A stretch of DNA of 64,000 nt. It comes from Mesostigma viride. Lineage: Eukaryota > Streptophyta > Mesostigmatophyceae > Mesostigmatales > Mesostigmataceae. The notes under the pieces were generated by a model. It had not been told where the DNA came from, ran no database searches, and saw only the letters and a program-made list of their open reading frames with translations. The stretch is from contig RPFO01000065.1 of the NCBI GenBank assembly GCA_009746045.1, positions 2,229,484 to 2,293,483 of the forward strand, in the 5' to 3' direction. The translations under genes were made by a program, and so were the position numbers. Shown piece after piece: positions 63,000-64,000 of the stretch. The stretch's first letter is position 1. Each line of letters starts with the position of its first letter.

Positions 63000-64000
63000 A
63001 CAGGCAGACTGTAGTGCGGACGCGGAAGGCACCACCCCACCATTCCCCGGCCCTTCACACGGGGTGTGGCAAGGTTAATGTCTCCTATCCCCATACCTGT
63101 TCATTATTGTCGTGGATCGCGTCATGCGCCGAGCACGTGCGCGCTTTACTATACTGGTTAATTCCAGCCAGGCTTGGACATCCTTAACGAGAAAGAGCAC
63201 GGCGGGGTTAAACCTGGCCACCGCCTGGCCGACCTGATTTATGCGGATGACACCACCCTCATCGCGCGCCCCGAGCACATTCAGACCGGGCTGGACTGTC
63301 TGGGCCTGGAGGCGAGGGCGGTGGGGTTGGAGATTAGCGTCAAAACTGAGGCGATGGTGATTGGGGCCTCCTGTGAGTACACCGCCGCTGCCGCGCCTGC
63401 TCGACGGGACGACGGTCCCGTTCCGCGATTGCTTCAAACTGTTAGGGAGCTGGCTCCCTGACACCGCCGACGATGTGGACACCCGCATCGGCCTGCATGG
63501 CCTGGGCTAGGCTCCGTTCGCTCAACACCTACTGGCGCTCCAAGGGCCTGGGCGAGCTCCGCAAGCGCATGCTCTTCAAGGTCCTCGTCCTCACGGTGCT
63601 CACGTATGGCGCCGAGGCGTGGACACTCACACCCACACTGGCAGCTAAGCTAGACGGTGCCCACAGTTTACAGGATGCTCCGACAGGTCCTGAACGTAGG
63701 GTTTTCCAAGCGCCCGTCATTAGAGTCGTTGAAATCAGGGCATGCCTTGTATTTCGGACGAGATTAGACAGCGTAGGATAGCATTTGTAGGACACCTTGA
63801 TCGCACCAGCCAGGTCGACACCGGCGGCCGCTTGGTCTGGCAGGCCCCCAGCGCGGCTTGGCCAGCCAGGGCGGCACATTCTGTCAGACCTGGCCTGGCC
63901 CCAAGGGCATTCCCAAAAGGGTAGGGAAATATGTCACGAACTACGTCCAGATGTTGCTGGATGACCTACTGGTCCCAGCCCAGTTTGAATACCGCATCCA
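63000..64000 (+). pseudogene. LINE reverse transcriptase, truncated and frameshifted
   Basis: CLLSPYLFIIVVDRVMRRAR (motif B region, about 63080-63140), LADLIYADDTTLIARPEHIQ (YADD catalytic box, about 63228-63285), EARAVGLEISVKTEAMVIG, WARLRSLNTYWRSKGLGELR, MLFKVLVLTVLTYGAEAWTL, EIRQRRIAFVGHLDRTSQ, then VQMLLDDLLVP-type C-terminus at the edge. These are the motifs of jockey/I/R1-like LINE RTs. Several frameshifts. The C-terminus matches 40902-41222 and 45596-45724, so all three are one family. Confidence 0.75.

Overview
This window is a repeat-dense stretch of nuclear DNA from a plant-lineage eukaryote. The only host gene I can name is a growth-regulating factor (GRF), with an N-terminal QLQ domain and a WRC domain, in three exons on the minus strand (50810-54143). 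QLQ+WRC transcription factors are known from streptophytes. Together with the large load of nested retrotransposons, this suggests a streptophyte green alga or early land plant with a repeat-rich genome. Species cannot be decided from the sequence.

Layout. 1-7565: LTR retrotransposon A (minus), interrupted in its integrase by an 882-bp composite palindrome (2532-3413). 7566-10349: 5' part of Ty3/gypsy-like element C (minus), into which A inserted. 10350-11574: a LINE-type ORF1 copy, cut by C. 11575-14654: decayed Ty3/gypsy element F (minus). 16219-19053: almost 3 kb of GGGC-based micro/minisatellite, then about four copies of a ~182-bp tandem repeat. 21021-33562: LTR element B (plus), with a second LTR element, D (22756-26537), nested in its first ORF. 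34000-50200: a graveyard of ORF1 retroposons and LINE fragments with a solo LTR, a hAT-like element (36149-37479) and another TIR element (45844-47538) nested in it. 50810-54143: GRF gene. 54144-58375: no gene recognised. 58376-64000: more ORF1/LINE debris plus a different reverse transcriptase fragment carrying YIDD and YDKR motifs.

The most interesting result is the A/B lineage. Both are Ty1/copia-like in RT and RNase H, but domains run gag-integrase-protease-RT-RNase H, so protease follows integrase. The RT catalytic box reads HGDD where YVDD is expected, and the protease DTG reads DTQ or DTN. LTRs begin AGTT and end AACT (or a one-base variant) instead of TG...CA, and each element has an extra ORF upstream of gag. 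B is bounded by a 5-bp target duplication (AGACC). A 348-bp solo LTR-like insertion (duplication ATGCG) and the 882-bp palindrome (duplication CCTGG) share the AGTT...AACT ends and 5-bp duplication.

The second theme is a family of retroposons that carry a LINE-like ORF1 but no ORF2. They share a 3' UTR, a terminal hairpin and an AATT-rich tail with ORF2-bearing LINE fragments nearby, which suggests they are moved in trans. One 5'-truncated 3' end of this kind, with an 11-bp target duplication, sits inside GRF intron 2.
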